From contig JAJRTK010000292.1 in the NCBI GenBank assembly GCA_024278345.1, forward strand, positions 1-29,948: DNA of 29,948 nt, in the 5' to 3' direction. Below are positions 1 to 8,900 of the stretch, piece after piece. Each line of letters opens with the position of its first letter. The stretch's first letter is position 1. The notes under the pieces are model-generated. The model searched no databases, was not told the DNA's origin, and saw only the letters and a program-made list of their open reading frames with translations. This stretch comes from a bacterium. GTDB taxonomy: Bacteria > CSSED10-310 > JAJRTK01. Both the position numbers and the translations under genes were made by a program.

Positions 1-241
1 AGACTCCGGGGAAACCGCCTCGCTACGCTTGGCGGCGGGCGGGCGGCGGGGGAGCTCGGAGCAAGACTCCGGGGAAACCGCCTCGCTACGCTTGGCGGCG
101 GGCGGGCGGCGGGGGAGCTCGGAGCAAGACTCCGGGGAAACCGCCTCGCTACGCTTGGCGGCGGACACGCGGCTGGGGAGCTCGGAGCAAGACTCTGGGG
201 AAACCGCCTCGCTACGCTTGGCGGCGGACACGCGGCTGGGG
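1..241. repeat. 63-bp tandem repeat array, four copies
   Basis: Four head-to-tail units of 63 bp begin at 1, 64, 127 and 190; the array runs off the left edge. Units 1-2 share one GC-rich tail (GGGCGGGCGGCGGGG) and units 3-4 another (GGACACGCGGCTGGGG), so the array grew by duplication of two variants. Each unit contains CCGCC...GGCGG, which can form a small stem. Because 63 is a multiple of three and there is no stop in this frame, the array reads as a 21-residue peptide repeat continuous with the acylase downstream. There are no unique spacers between units, so it is not a CRISPR array. Confidence 0.9.
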
Positions 242-2041
242 ACTCTGTCCCCACGTCCCCCTGGCAGGGCTTTGCCCTGCACCCACCAGGGAGTGGCACT
301 CCCTGGACCCACGTTTTTGTACGCCGTGCCTTTTCTTGGGAGGCAAAACGCTGCCCCGTGCCCTTCATCGCGGCTCTTTCAAGACGGCAACCGGGTCCTG
401 GCCAGGCGCGATCCTTCGTTGGTCCTTGGAAGCAACAACTGGGCCATCGCCGGGAGTCAAACCGGCACCGGCCATGCCATCCTGGCCAACGATATGCATC
501 TGGGGCTCCGCGTCCCCAACACCTGGTACCGCCTTTCTCTAGTCTGGCCCTCCGGTAACGAGCCTACCGGGGAGCGGCGCATCACGGGAGTGACCTTGCC
601 CGGCAGCCCCGCCGTGGTCGTCGGTAGCAACGGTTCGGTGGCCTGGGGCTTTACCAACAGCTACGGAGATTGGTCCGACCTTGTGATCCTGGAACCAGTA
701 GCGGGTGATCCTGAGTCCTACCAGACGCCCCTGGGACCACGGAAGTTTGAAATCTTCACGGAAAAACTTCGGAGCGCCCATGGCGAAGACGAGACCCAGA
801 AAATTCGCTGGACCCTCTGGGGCCCGGTCATGGACAAGGACCACCGGGGACGGTGGCGGGCGCTTCGCTGGACGGCCCACAGCCCCGAAGCGGTAACACC
901 CAGTTTCTCCGCCTTGGAGTCGGCTTCCAATGTCCGGGAGGCCCTTCGCCTGGCATCCGTGACAGGGGCGCCAGCGCAAAACTTTGTGGTGGCGGATAGC
1001 GCCGGACATATCGGGTGGACCATTTTGGGGCGGATTCCTCGCCGCTTTGGCTTCGACGGGCATATTCCGACATCGTGGGCCAGCGGTGAAGCAGGCTGGG
1101 ACGGCTGGATCGGCCCCAACGAAGCGCCCCAGATCGTCGATCCCCCGGGAGGCCGTATCTGGACGGCCAATGCCCGGGTAGTGGACGGGCCCATGCTTCA
1201 GAAAATTGGAGACGGCGGCTATGCTCTCGGCGCCAGGGCACGGCAAATCCGGGACGACCTCGTGGCCCTGGAAAAGCCGGAGATCCCGGAGATGTTGAAA
1301 ATCCAGCTCGATGATCGGGCTCTCTTTCAGGAGCGGTGGAAGAAGCTGCTTCTGGAAGTGTTGACGGACAAGAGCCCCTCTTCCAATCGACGCCGCCAAG
1401 AACTCTTTGAGCTGGTGCGGGACACCTGGACCGGCCGTGCCTCGGTGGACTCAGTGGCGTACCGCGTGGTCCGGGCCTTCCGGCTCAACGTGCGAGACGC
1501 CGTTCTGGAGCCGTTATTGGCGGACTGCGTGGCGGCGGACCGCCGTGTGGAAGGATTTTGGCCTCGCCAATGGGAAGGCCCGGTCTGGAAGCTTTTGGAA
1601 GATCGGCCGCGCCACTTGCTCGATCCAAAGTACGTCACCTGGAATGAACTCCTCCTGGCGACCGCGAACAGAACCATCGAAGAGTTTCTTCAGAAAGGTA
1701 ATTCTCTGGCCGGTCGCACTTGGGGGGAAAGGAATCTGGTCACCATCCGCCATCCTCTGAGCCCTTTCATCCCGATTCTTGGCAAGTGGCTCAACGTTCC
1801 GCCGGAACAGCTTCCCGGAGACTGGAACATGCCTCGCGCGCAATCCCCCACGGCCGGGGCATCGGAACGGTTGGCCGTCTCCCCCGGGCAAGAGGAACAA
1901 GGCTATTTCCACATGCCTGTGGGCCAGAGCGGTCATCCTCTGAGCCCCTTCTACCAGGCCGGTCACCAAGCCTGGGCCAAGGGAAAGGCAACTCCCTTCC
2001 TGCCGGGTCCCGCCGTGCATCTCCTGAAGCTCATCCCGTAA
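2..2041 (+). CDS. penicillin acylase family protein, 5'-truncated, in-frame with repeats
   Basis: N-terminal-nucleophile amidase of the penicillin/aculeacin acylase family, whose members hydrolyse amide bonds of acylated substrates, usually outside the cytoplasm. The beta-subunit hallmark GSNNW is at residues 134-138 counting from the TTG at 29, giving Ser135 as the nucleophile exposed by self-cleavage. It is followed by the family motifs ANDMHL and GSNGSVAWGFTN. The beta chain appears intact to the stop at 2039-2041. The signal peptide and most of the alpha chain (normally about 200 residues) are missing: homology starts only some 20 residues before Ser135. Upstream the frame runs through hairpins and tandem repeats to the window edge. 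The reading frame there is probably fortuitous, so this is likely a fragment broken by repeat insertion or rearrangement, or an assembly break. A working enzyme is unlikely unless the alpha chain resumes upstream. Confidence 0.8.
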   Translation, partial: DSGETASLRLAAGGRRGSSEQDSGETASLRLAAGGRRGSSEQDSGETASLRLAADTRLGSSEQDSGETASLRLAADTRLGTLSPRPPGRALPCTHQGVALPGPTFLYAVPFLGRQNAAPCPSSRLFQDGNRVLARRDPSLVLGSNNWAIAGSQTGTGHAILANDMHLGLRVPNTWYRLSLVWPSGNEPTGERRITGVTLPGSPAVVVGSNGSVAWGFTNSYGDWSDLVILEPVAGDPESYQTPLGPRKFEIFTEKLRSAHGEDETQKIRWTLWGPVMDKDHRGRWRALRWTAHSPEAVTPSFSALESASNVREALRLASVTGAPAQNFVVADSAGHIGWTILGRIPRRFGFDGHIPTSWASGEAGWDGWIGPNEAPQIVDPPGGRIWTANARVVDGPMLQKIGDGGYALGARARQIRDDLVALEKPEIPEMLKIQLDDRALFQERWKKLLLEVLTDKSPSSNRRRQELFELVRDTWTGRASVDSVAYRVVRAFRLNVRDAVLEPLLADCVAADRRVEGFWPRQWEGPVWKLLEDRPRHLLDPKYVTWNELLLATANRTIEEFLQKGNSLAGRTWGERNLVTIRHPLSPFIPILGKWLNVPPEQLPGDWNMPRAQSPTAGASERLAVSPGQEEQGYFHMPVGQSGHPLSPFYQAGHQAWAKGKATPFLPGPAVHLLKLIP
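238..306. repeat. cluster of three short perfect hairpins
   Basis: Three perfect stems, each with a three-base loop, follow the array directly: GGGGAC/GTCCCC with loop TCT (238-252), GCAGGGC/GCCCTGC with loop TTT (264-280), and CCAGGGAGT/ACTCCCTGG with loop GGC (286-306). No poly-T tract follows, so this does not look like a simple terminator. It resembles REP-type intergenic palindromes and was probably not part of a protein-coding gene originally. Confidence 0.75.
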
Positions 2042-2073
2042 CTCGATTCCTGTTGGAGCACAGCCCTGATGGA

Positions 2074-2095
2074 GCACAGCCGCCCTCGGCTGTGC
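2074..2095. repeat. perfect hairpin in the acylase-hydantoinase gap
   Basis: GCACAGCCG and CGGCTGTGC form a 9-bp perfect stem with loop CCCT, 33 bases after the acylase stop. It is preceded by a partial direct repeat (GGAGCACAGCC appears just before as well). A run of four A follows rather than T, so termination is only a possibility. The rest of the 313-base gap (2042-2354) shows no gene, tRNA or clear promoter; the hydantoinase RBS lies at its end. Confidence 0.6.
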
Positions 2096-2354
2096 AAAAG
2101 GCTCCCCTCCCATGGCCGGGTGGTGTTCCGCCTCCTTGAAACCCCCGTGAAAAGCGGGCAAAGAGCAGAACTGGCCGAACCTATTGATGGTGAAAGGCAC
2201 GGGCTTTCGCGACCGGCTACCCTGTGCTAGGTTGGCCTTGCCAGGCTCGGTCCAGGCCATTCTTCTTTCCGCGGAGAGGCCGGGAGTGGATTGGAGGCAA
2301 GCCCGGGCGGTGCAGTGATGCCAAAGCCATCGTTTTCGAACCAGGAGAGACCCT

Positions 2355-3749
2355 ATGTCCGTGCTCATTAAGAATGGCCGTCTGGTCACGGCCGTGGACG
2401 ATTACTATGCGGACGTTTTCGTCCAGGGGGAGAAGATCGCCCTCATCGGCGCCGATCTGACCGTGGAAGCCGACACCGTCATCGATGCCGCCGGCAAACT
2501 AGTGATTCCGGGCGGGATCGATCCCCACACGCATCTTGACATGCCGTTTGGCGGCTCGTTTACCGCGGACGATTTCCAGAGCGGCACCAAGGCAGCCGCT
2601 TTTGGGGGCACCACGACCATCATCGACTTCGCTATTCAGACCCAGGGGCGCTCGACCCTCGAAGGACTCGATGCCTGGCACTCCCGGGCCGCCGGGAAGG
2701 CGACCATCGACTACGGCTTCCACATGATCGTCACCGACATGCCCGTGGAACGGCTGGGGGAGATCGACAAGCTGGTGGAGGAAGGCGTTACCTCGTACAA
2801 GATGTTCATGGCCTATCCCGGTGTGCTCTATGCCGATGACGCCACCCACTACCGGACCTATCGGAAGGCCGGGGAAGTGGGGGCCAGGATCTCTCTTCAC
2901 GCCGAAAATGGCATCGTCATCGACGAGATCATCAGGCGCGAAGTCGCCCGTGGTCACGTGACGCCCACGTGGCATGGCAAGACGCGCCCCTGCCGCCTGG
3001 CGGCGGAGGCGGTTTTTCGCGCGGCGGCCATGGCGGAAGTCGCCGAAGTTCCCCTCTACATCGTACACCTCGACTGCAACGATGCCCTGGTAGAAGTCAA
3101 ACGGGCCCGGGAGCGAGGTGTCGATATCCTATGTGAGACCTGTCCCCAGTACCTTTTCCTAGATGACAGCTTCTATGATCGCCCCAATTTTGAGGGTGCC
3201 AAGTGGGTCATGAGCCCGCCACTTCGTCATCGATCCAACAACGAGCCCCTTTGGGCCGGGCTGACCAAGGGCGACATTTCTCTGGTGGCCACCGACCACG
3301 CGCCCTTCAATTTCGAGGGCCAGAAGGAAATGGGTCGCGAGCTCTTTACCAAGATTCCCAACGGCGCTCCGGGAATCGAAAACAGGATGAGCCTTATTTA
3401 CCATGGCGGCGTGGTCCAGGGCCGTTTTGGCCTCAACCGCTTCGTCGAGGTAACTTCCACCGCCGCCGCCAAAATCTTTGGCATGTTTCCCAAAAAGGGA
3501 ACCATCGCCATTGGCAGTGACGCCGACATCGTGATCTTCGATCCCGACGTCCAGCGCACGATTTCCGCCAGCGATCCGGCGACACACCACATGCGCGTGG
3601 ATTACAGTGCATACGAGGGACTGGAGGTCCAAGGCTGGACGGAAACGGTCCTGAGCCGCGGTCGCGTCATCGTGCAGGATGGTCAGATGGTTCAAGACGG
3701 AGGAGGCAAATACATCAAGAGAGCCCGCTGTGGCGAGCTCCTGCGATAA
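2355..3749 (+). CDS. hydA: dihydropyrimidinase / D-hydantoinase
   Basis: Cyclic amidohydrolase that opens dihydropyrimidine or 5-substituted hydantoin rings to N-carbamoyl amino acids; a cytoplasmic metalloenzyme, normally tetrameric. The 464-residue length is typical. The binuclear metal site is complete: His58 and His60 in DPHTH, carboxylated-lysine candidate Lys149 in TSYKMFMAYPG, His182 in SLHAENG, His238 in VHLDCN, and Asp314 in ATDHAPF. The MAYPG tyrosine and MSPPLR segment match substrate-site positions of the family. AGGAG lies 7 bases before the ATG. No carbamoylase, dihydropyrimidine dehydrogenase or purine/pyrimidine permease gene is nearby, so whether it serves pyrimidine breakdown or hydantoin use cannot be told. 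It converges with the oxidoreductase at 3901. Confidence 0.95.
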   Translation: MSVLIKNGRLVTAVDDYYADVFVQGEKIALIGADLTVEADTVIDAAGKLVIPGGIDPHTHLDMPFGGSFTADDFQSGTKAAAFGGTTTIIDFAIQTQGRSTLEGLDAWHSRAAGKATIDYGFHMIVTDMPVERLGEIDKLVEEGVTSYKMFMAYPGVLYADDATHYRTYRKAGEVGARISLHAENGIVIDEIIRREVARGHVTPTWHGKTRPCRLAAEAVFRAAAMAEVAEVPLYIVHLDCNDALVEVKRARERGVDILCETCPQYLFLDDSFYDRPNFEGAKWVMSPPLRHRSNNEPLWAGLTKGDISLVATDHAPFNFEGQKEMGRELFTKIPNGAPGIENRMSLIYHGGVVQGRFGLNRFVEVTSTAAAKIFGMFPKKGTIAIGSDADIVIFDPDVQRTISASDPATHHMRVDYSAYEGLEVQGWTETVLSRGRVIVQDGQMVQDGGGKYIKRARCGELLR

Positions 3750-3799
3750 ACGGGGACGTGACTACCGGGGATCCGGCCAGGAGCGCCAAACCATCTGAT

Positions 3800-3815
3800 T
3801 TGGGTATCTACCCAA
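3800..3815. terminator. small hairpin between convergent genes
   Basis: TTGGGTA and TACCCAA form a perfect inverted repeat (effective 6-bp stem, 4-base loop) in the 151-base gap between the convergent hydantoinase and oxidoreductase stops. No T-run follows on either strand, so a bidirectional terminator role is only suggested by position. Confidence 0.3.
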
Positions 3816-3900
3816 CGACACGATTCCCGGGACCGCCGCACCGCTCTTGACAAGCGCCGTGGAGAGTCTCCGGTGAACAAGATTGGTGGACATTGTCCAG

Positions 3901-5490
3901 TCACGTATCGCCTCGGATGATGTCCGCCACCACACGGCGGGCTGCGATTTGCCCTGGGAGACCCGTCAACCCTCCGCCAGGGTGCGTGCCGGCACCGCAC
4001 AGGTAAAGGCCCTTCAAAGGCGTCTGATAGTTGGCATACCCAACGAAGGGTCGGAAGAAGAAGAGTTGGTCCGGCGCATGCTCGCCGTGAAAAACATGGC
4101 CACCGCTCACTCCGTAACGTCGTTCCAGGTCTTCGGGCGTCGTGACACGGCGGTGGACGATCTTCCCCACGAGGTCCGGGCAGACTCGAGCCAGAGTAGA
4201 AACAACGTGGTCACCGAGTTTTTCGCGTTCGAGTTCCCAACTGGAATCTCTGAGGTTCCTGGGAACGTATTGAACTTGGACAGAGGCAACGTGACGGCCG
4301 GAGGCAGCGAGACTCGGGTCAAAGGCCGTGGGAATCAGCATCTCTAGCCAGGGTGTTTCCGGAACTCGACCGTATTTGACCGCATCGGCGGCACGCTCCA
4401 TCACTTCCAGAGACTTGGCGGGCCGGATTGCCGACTGCAGCACCGTGCCGTCTCGGTCGTCCGAGTCTCCGAAGGTCGGCAATCCCGATAGCACCAGATC
4501 GACCTTGGCTGTCGCGCCATGGGTTCGCCAGCGGAAAACCTTCCACAGGAACCTCGGTTCCAGCATGGCCGGATCGCAAAGACCTAGGAAAGTACTTCGT
4601 GGGTCCAGGCTGGAGAGGATAACCTCACCGCTGATCGTCTCCCCGTTCTGAAGCTGGACACCTTTGATCCGGCCCTTTACGGCCAGAATCCTCTGGACCC
4701 GCGCCTCTTTCCGGATCGTTGCACCTGACGCCGTCGCCGAGTTGGCCAAAGCCCGCGCCAGTCCCCCGGGGCCGCCCCGAGGCCAGGATTTTTGCCGTCC
4801 CACGTTTTGGACCAGCCTTGCATGGAACCAGTTGAGGGTCGTGTGCGGCGCCCAGGGGCCGTGGTGGCTTCCAAGTGCGGCGTCACCCGCCAGACCGGCC
4901 TTGAGCAGCTCCGTCTCGAAGGTGTCGTTCAGGAAGTCCCGCAGACTCATGGGGATCCACCGAAAGAGGCGCATCATCTGGCTCTGCCCCAACCGTCGAA
5001 CCTTCGCGCCCAACCCCAGCCAATCCTTCAAGTCGGACCAGGAGCGAGAATCCTGCTCTTGAGGCGATTTGGAAAGAACCGGCTGAACGATGTTCGACAG
5101 ATCTTCCAGGAAGCCGCAAAGCTCCAAGTACCGGTCCGCGTCGGACCGGCTCGTTCCCCGGATTTCCGCGGCGGCTTCCTTGGGCTCCACCGGAAGGAGA
5201 AGACCGGCTCCATCGGCTTGAGGAACAAAGACACCGCCTTCCCGTGGAAGAACCTCCAACCCGTGCCGGGCGAGCTGGAGCTCATGGCACAGGGGTGAAT
5301 CCAAGATTCCTGTCCCATGGTGCATGGCGGGAACCCGGCAGCCGTCGGGCAGCTCCTCCGTGGCCCCGAGGCCGCCTAGAACCGAGCGCGCCTCCAGCAC
5401 CAGCGGCCGGTGCCCCGCTCGCGCCAGAATCGCCGCTGCCACAAGGCCGTTAAATCCCCCGCCGACGATGATGATCTCCGTTGTTGCCAA
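3901..5490 (-). CDS. FAD-dependent oxidoreductase, PYROXD2/phytoene-desaturase-like
   Basis: Flavoprotein of the amine oxidase/phytoene desaturase superfamily, 529 residues. The N-terminal Rossmann dinucleotide-binding motif VGGGFNGLVAA is at residues 9-19, followed by the acidic ribose-binding residue in VLEARSVLGG. The C-terminus carries the second FAD contact, GAGTHPGGGLTGLPG, preceded by GGHVFHGEHAPDQLFF, a signature of the PYROXD2-like branch rather than true carotenoid desaturases. The start is TTG at 5490: GGAG sits six bases upstream and MATTEIIIVGGG gives the usual short lead into the Rossmann fold, while no ATG is suitably placed. No phytoene synthase or other carotenoid gene is adjacent, so the substrate is unknown. 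A sigma-70-like promoter lies about 360 bases upstream. Confidence 0.85.
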   Translation of the reverse strand: MATTEIIIVGGGFNGLVAAAILARAGHRPLVLEARSVLGGLGATEELPDGCRVPAMHHGTGILDSPLCHELQLARHGLEVLPREGGVFVPQADGAGLLLPVEPKEAAAEIRGTSRSDADRYLELCGFLEDLSNIVQPVLSKSPQEQDSRSWSDLKDWLGLGAKVRRLGQSQMMRLFRWIPMSLRDFLNDTFETELLKAGLAGDAALGSHHGPWAPHTTLNWFHARLVQNVGRQKSWPRGGPGGLARALANSATASGATIRKEARVQRILAVKGRIKGVQLQNGETISGEVILSSLDPRSTFLGLCDPAMLEPRFLWKVFRWRTHGATAKVDLVLSGLPTFGDSDDRDGTVLQSAIRPAKSLEVMERAADAVKYGRVPETPWLEMLIPTAFDPSLAASGRHVASVQVQYVPRNLRDSSWELEREKLGDHVVSTLARVCPDLVGKIVHRRVTTPEDLERRYGVSGGHVFHGEHAPDQLFFFRPFVGYANYQTPLKGLYLCGAGTHPGGGLTGLPGQIAARRVVADIIRGDT

Positions 5491-5565
5491 TCTCAGCTCC
5501 AGTGTCAGAGTTTTTTCTGTTAGTCGGCCTTTAGGAACCGTCTATCCCGCTTCGTCTCTGCCTTC

Positions 5566-5838
5566 TCAGGACCACGAATGCTCCAATTCCCAGGAGCGCC
5601 GGGCCAGCAGGAACCTGTTGCCTGCCGGCACCGCGCCGCCAGGTGTGGCGACCATTCCGTTGCCGCCGAGCACCGGCCGGGTCCACGAAAGCTCGCCGCC
5701 GTAAGGGCCATAAAGGTGTAGCGAACCCACTTTCAAAATGACTCGCTTCCGCTCTATCAGCTTCCGCTCGTTCACCCAGAGTCTCAGTGTCGCCGCCTGC
5801 ACTGGTCCCGGCGGCAGGCCTTCCGCTGCCGACGGCAC
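5566..5838 (-). CDS. hypothetical 90-residue protein, doubtful
   Basis: A 90-codon frame beginning with GTG at 5838 and ending 75 bases before the oxidoreductase start. I do not recognise it: there is no signal peptide, membrane segment or cysteine pattern, and the product is basic and tryptophan-containing. AAAGG lies four bases before the GTG, but the promoter at 5852-5880 would start the transcript only about 7 bases before that codon, which fits poorly with use of an RBS. It may instead be untranslated leader of the oxidoreductase mRNA or a decayed gene. Confidence 0.25.
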   Translation of the reverse strand: MPSAAEGLPPGPVQAATLRLWVNERKLIERKRVILKVGSLHLYGPYGGELSWTRPVLGGNGMVATPGGAVPAGNRFLLARRSWELEHSWS

Positions 5839-5851
5839 GAGACCTTTATTT

Positions 5852-5880
5852 TAGTATGCTCCCATTCCCCATCGTGTCAA
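5852..5880 (-). promoter_or_regulatory. sigma-70-like promoter upstream of the oxidoreductase
   Basis: On the minus strand TTGACA (5875-5880) is followed after 17 bases by ATACTA (5852-5857), with CATACT at 16-base spacing as an alternative -10. It lies in an A/T-richer pocket of the 501-base gap between the oxidoreductase (start 5490) and the regulator stop at 5992. It points toward the oxidoreductase. The rest of that gap (5881-5991) holds nothing I can identify, including no convincing terminator. Confidence 0.5.
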
Positions 5881-5991
5881 AAGGCAAAAACCCCGGACAT
5901 TCCCTGCCAACCAGCCCTTTGGGAGGAAGTTTCTTGAGGTGGTGGGTGGGAAAACATCTTCTGTATAGTGGCGAACCGTCGGCTTTCTCCA

Positions 5992-8900
5992 TCAGTGCGC
6001 CATTCCTTCGTCCGAAAGCTGAAGCCAGGCGCGAAGGCCCTGGGGAATGTCTTCCACGCGTTGACCGCGAAACAGTTTCCCGCCTTGCTTCTTGGCCTGG
6101 ATGGCGGCCTCCAGAATCTCCATGGCCCTGGCAATCTCGCTTCTGGGGCCAACGGCTGTCCCGCGGATCATTTCCCGGGCCTCCTCAAGCTCCGCGACAC
6201 CATTGCCACCGGTGGCCAGAGAAAGTCCACCGGCCTCGGACAGAGCTGTGGCAACATAGATCCTGCCACCCAGTTTTCGAAGGATCGACAACGAGTCGTC
6301 AAGGTGGCGCCGAGCCTCCTGGAACCGGCCGTGTACAAGGCGGCTCATTCGGGCCATTTCCCACAGTGTTCGGGCCTCGAATCGCTTGTTCTGGAGTTCC
6401 CGGTGGATCTCCAGCGCGCTTTCGAAAAAGGTCACGGCATCTTCCGGGCGCCCCTGATCGACGAGGAGGGTGGCCAGGTTGCTCAAGGTAAGTCCTTGGA
6501 GCCAGAGGTTATCGACTTCGCGGTGAATGACCAGGGCTTGGCCGTAGTGGTCGCCTGCTTCCTGCAATCGGCCCTGGAGATAGCGATAGAAGGCGAGGTT
6601 GTTGAGAGCCACGCCCTCGTGCCTCCGATCACCCAGCTCTCTGGCGATGGCCAGGGATCTCTCCGTAAGACGGCACGCCTCTTCGAGATCTCCCCGCTTT
6701 TCGTAGACCGTGGCCAGATTGTTGAGTGTCGTGGCTTCACCCCGGCGGTTTCCCACCTTCCGCTGGATGAGCAAACCCTGCTCGTAGAGCCTGTGTGCCT
6801 CTCGAAGACGTCCCTGATCGGAGTGAAGGCCCGCCAGGGCCATGAGAGTGCTGATCTCCTCTTGCTGGTCGCCGGCACTCTGCTGGAGGGAAAGCGCTTT
6901 TTGGTAGATGACCCGGGCAGCGACCAGCAGGCCGCCATCCTTGTGGAGGCGGGCAAGCTGGCTCAGGGTAAAAGCCTGATCCAGGGCATTGTCGAGCCCT
7001 TGCTGGATATTCAGTGCCTGCTCGAGCTGTTCCCTGGCCGATTCCACGGCACCTGTTTGAAGATAGAGATTGCCAAGCCAAGAAAGACCCCGGGCTTCCA
7101 GGGCAAGATCTTCGCTACGCCGGGCGTCCTCGATAGCCTCCAGCAAAAGCTCCCGCGCTTCTTCCCAGCGGCCTCGAAAAGCCAACACCCGCCGGGCAAG
7201 CTCCATGAGGGCCTCCGTCCGCTCGCGGCCTGGGCCTTCCGCCAGGGCTAGATAGGCGCGGTAGAGACGTTCGGCCTCCGTATGCGCCGAATGCTCGACA
7301 GCCTGCCTGGCGGCACTGAGATAACAGGCGCGGGCATTGGCCGCCGCCTCCGCAAGTTCCCAGTGTTGCCCGAGAATCGCCAGGCGACTGTCGAGGTCGT
7401 CGGAATAGAGCCTTTCGATCTCCTTGGCTGCCGCTTCGTGCAGGAGGCGGCGCCGGCGCTTATCGATGCTCTCCCTGGCAACCTCCTTCACCGTGTCATG
7501 GACGAAGCGAACGGCGCCCCCGCCCACGGGCTCCAGGATCTGAGAGCAAAAGAGCTTGGAAATCGCGTCGAACAGCTCGGCTTCTCCAAGAACTGTGACC
7601 CCCTCAAGAAGAAGCAAACTGGGCTCGCCGCCCAGTACCGCGACGGCATCCACCACAAGTTTCTGCGCACGGGGAAGCCTCTGGAGGCGTTCTCTGGCCA
7701 GTTCGCGAATATCCGTGGGCAACGGCAATTCTCGGTAGTTGTCCAGAGTTGCGCTTTCCCCGTCCGGACCCACGGCGTGCCAGATCCCCTCTTCATCTTG
7801 CCAGAGAAGGCCATGTTCCACCGCCGAAAGAACGTATTCCGCCACAAAGAACGGATTTCCCTTGGAATGCCGGTGCAAGAAGCGGCTGAAGTTGGCCGGT
7901 GGCGGCTGAACCGCCAGCATATCCCCTACGATGTCGGAAACATCGTCTTCCTGGAGGAGATCGAGATCGATTCTCTCGGCGCGGGGGTTCCTGAGAAGGG
8001 ACTCCAGGGCTGGCTGGGGCTTTTGGATCTGGCTCTGACAGGTTCCTAGAAGAAGGATCGATGAACCCCCTGTGGGCCGCGACCGCGTCAGGTAGTCCAG
8101 AAAACCCAGACTCATCTCGTCGGCCCACTGAAGGTTGTCGATGGTCAGGACAAGGACCCCCTGCTTCGCCAGATCGGTCAGAAGGCTTGTGATCGTGGCA
8201 AAAAGACGATTCTGGGCCGGTTCCGCCGGAAGATCTTCGGGATCGGGAAGTTTTTCGAGCCCTGGAAGCTCGTCCAAGGCTGGCTCGTAACTTGCCAAAA
8301 TCCTCACCTTGTCCCCCAGCAACCGTCGCGTTTCTTCCGGCCCCTGTTCGCGGCAGTAATTGATGAGGTAACGGAATGTCTTGCGGCAGATTTCCAGAGT
8401 GCGTCCGCCAGAATCGACGCATTCTCCACTCACCACAGTGGCTCCCTTGAGGCGAGCGAGGCGGGCCATTTCCCGAAGAAGTGTCGTCTTTCCCACGCCT
8501 CGGGCACCCCGAAGCCAAAGCAGAACGAGATCACCAGGCCGAAGGGTCTCCAGGCGAACGACAAGTTGGCTCAAAAGCTCCCTTCGCCCAGCAAAACCGG
8601 GACGATAGAGGTAAGGCCTGGGCGGCGCGGCACAGTCCAGCGGCTCCGAAGCGGACCCGAGCTTCAAAAGGACATTGGCCAAACTGGAGGCCGATCCAAG
8701 GCGGCGTTGAGGACTTCCAGCCAACAAACGGACCATGAGATCGTCCACATCCGCTGGAATCCCATCCAACAACATCGAAGGTTGAACGAATGGTTTCTCC
8801 GCCCTCGGACGCTCTTTCAGGCGCTCTGGAGAGCTCCCAAACGGCTGACGACCGGTGAGCACCTGGTACAGCATCGCCCCCACGGCATAGAGATCGGCAC

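Noticed and set aside
1-241. CRISPR-like array
   Set aside because: Units are contiguous 63-bp repeats with no unique spacers and no cas genes nearby.
3901-5490. True phytoene desaturase (carotenoid synthesis)
   Set aside because: C-terminal motifs fit the PYROXD2-like branch better and no other carotenoid gene is adjacent.
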